Assembly: GCA_012842545.1 (NCBI GenBank)
Contig: DUSQ01000017.1
Span: 1 to 21,217, forward strand
DNA length: 21,217 nucleotides
Direction: 5' to 3'
Origin: Coprothermobacter sp.
GTDB taxonomy: Bacteria; Coprothermobacterota; Coprothermobacteria; Coprothermobacterales; Coprothermobacteraceae
Shown here: positions 20,149-21,217 of the stretch, in pieces
Position numbering within the stretch: the stretch's first letter is position 1
How the letters are laid out: each line of letters begins with the position of its first letter
The notes under the pieces: model-generated
What the model saw: only the letters and a program-made list of their open reading frames with translations
Told to the model about the DNA's origin: nothing
Databases searched by the model: none
Position numbers and translations under genes: made by a program

Positions 20149-21217
20149 CTTGGCAAGCATATCAGCCTGCGGCGTTGTTAATTGGTATACCTTTAGCAGT
20201 TGCTTTCCTGCTTCCTTTCATAAATGCACTTTTTGGAAAAAGAAAATTTGTCCCAACTTTTGTGGGCATAGCTCTTTCGCTGTTTCAACTGCTATTTGGT
20301 CTAGTGGTGGTGTTGCCCAAGGTTATGGAAAAACCCATCTTCGTCTTCATGTCTGGGTTTAAGCCCCCGCTGGGCATAGCTCTTTGGATAGATGTTTTTG
20401 GCGCTGGTTTGAGTATGTTGCTTTGGTTTGTTGCCTTAGCTGCACTTTTTTATAACCTTTCGTACTTGCATGTCCATGACGAGATGAGGTTTGTCATACT
20501 TACCATACTTATGGTGACTGGGGCAACAGGTGTTTCTCTCACTAATGACTTATTTAACATGTATGTGTTCTTAGAAATTGCAAGTATTAGTGCCTATGCT
20601 TTGGTTAATGCCTACAGGACTGCAGAAACTGCTGAAGCTAGTATGAAGTATTTGATTTTGGGTTCTGTGGCTACTTCTTTTGTTTTGTTTGCTCTGATAC
20701 TGATCTATCAAGGCACTCATTCACTGAATATGTGGGACATCTCTTTCAAGATTGGATCCATGCCTACAGGCACCCTTTGGCTTGCTATTGCTTCTCTCTT
20801 CGTGGGATTTGGTGTGGAAGGAGCTATCTGGCCTCTTAACAGCTGGCTTCCCGATGCTCACCCTGCTGCACCTGCTTCTGTTTCTGCATTGCTTTCAGGT
20901 GCAGTGATTAAGATAGGTATTTTGGCCATGGTGCGTTTCATGTATATTGTGTTTACACCTGTAATTGCTACGACCAAACAGTTTTCGGTATTTCTTATGG
21001 TAATTGCTGCTTTAACAGTACTTGTGGGAGAATTTTCTGCATATAGGCAGCGTGATGCAAAAAGGCTTTTGGCGTTTTCATCCACCGCCCAAGTCGGTTA
21101 CATGGTACTAGGCATTTTTTCAGGCAGCCCCATCGGATTTGTGGGTGGCATACTGCATGTTTTTGGCCACGGCCTAAGTAAAGCGCTTGCCTTCTTGCTT
21201 ACTGGGGAGATTACCGA
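20145..21217 (+). CDS. MnhD/NuoN-like antiporter subunit (MbhH-like), 3' truncated by window
   Basis: About 357 residues are visible and the frame is open to the window edge. This is a polytopic proton-conducting membrane transporter family protein (NuoL/M/N, MrpD). Visible features are NDLFNMYVFLEIASISAYAL with membrane Glu144, WPLNSWLPDAHPAAPASVSA (230-249), ALLSGAVIKIG with Lys256, AKRLLAFSSTAQVGYM, and GHGLSKALAF with His342 and Lys346. Residue 225, usually the TM7 lysine in this superfamily, is Glu. It starts at ATG 20145, sharing ATGA with the upstream gene, with AGGAGG 10 nt before. Confidence 0.92.
   Translation, partial: MTWQAYQPAALLIGIPLAVAFLLPFINALFGKRKFVPTFVGIALSLFQLLFGLVVVLPKVMEKPIFVFMSGFKPPLGIALWIDVFGAGLSMLLWFVALAALFYNLSYLHVHDEMRFVILTILMVTGATGVSLTNDLFNMYVFLEIASISAYALVNAYRTAETAEASMKYLILGSVATSFVLFALILIYQGTHSLNMWDISFKIGSMPTGTLWLAIASLFVGFGVEGAIWPLNSWLPDAHPAAPASVSALLSGAVIKIGILAMVRFMYIVFTPVIATTKQFSVFLMVIAALTVLVGEFSAYRQRDAKRLLAFSSTAQVGYMVLGIFSGSPIGFVGGILHVFGHGLSKALAFLLTGEIT

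Noticed and set aside
1..21217. Mobile elements, CRISPR arrays or defence genes
   Set aside because: No transposase, integrase, phage gene, regular spaced repeat or defence domain was seen; nearly all bases are in housekeeping or hydrogenase genes.

Overview
The window looks like a piece of a bacterial chromosome from a compact, probably anaerobic and probably thermophilic, fermentative lineage. The gene order, group 4 [NiFe] hydrogenase genes and modest G+C suggest a Coprothermobacter-like organism or another deep-branching anaerobe. That placement is inference from gene content and needs a 16S or marker-protein search. Genes are tightly packed, many overlap by 4-86 nt, and GTG/TTG starts are frequent. 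I see no mobile element, CRISPR array, rRNA or broken gene.

Region 1 (1-3481, + strand) is the classic translation/transcription cluster: the end of tuf, rpmG, tRNA-Trp(CCA), secE, nusG, rplK, rplA, rplJ and rplL. Two RNA control elements can be read: an L1-binding mimic just before rplA, and an L10-type leader ending in an attenuator hairpin before rplJ.

Region 2 (3482-10527, + strand) starts at a near-consensus promoter and holds rimP, nusA, infB, a DUF503 gene (ylxP-like), rbfA, a DHH/DHHA1 phosphoesterase (nrnA-like), truB and ribF. These genes cover ribosome maturation, translation initiation, small-RNA turnover, tRNA pseudouridylation and flavin synthesis. Several of the enzymes show departures from family signatures (TruB, RibF, and the C-terminal extension of the DHH protein).

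Region 3 (10479-16000, - strand) is a complete [NiFe]-hydrogenase maturation operon in the order hypF-hypC-hypD-hypE-hypA-hypB. Its last gene overlaps the 3' end of ribF tail to tail.

Region 4 (16153-end, + strand) diverges from hypF and encodes a membrane-bound, energy-converting group 4 [NiFe] hydrogenase: a NuoC/MbhK-like subunit, a catalytic large subunit with both CxxC nickel motifs, then seven Mrp antiporter-like membrane subunits (MbhA to MbhH-like, the last cut by the window edge). The small subunit, the NuoH-like membrane anchor and the ferredoxin-like subunit are not in the window; they may lie downstream. Together regions 3 and 4 form a self-contained unit: Hyp proteins build and insert the NiFe(CN)2CO centre, and the complex probably couples H2 evolution from reduced ferredoxin to Na+/H+ translocation.

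The least explained DNA is the 152-bp divergent intergenic region (16001-16152), which carries two palindromes lying on candidate -10 boxes. The other strong unexplained signal is a perfect 12-bp inverted repeat built out of the codons for the nickel-binding C-terminus of the large subunit.
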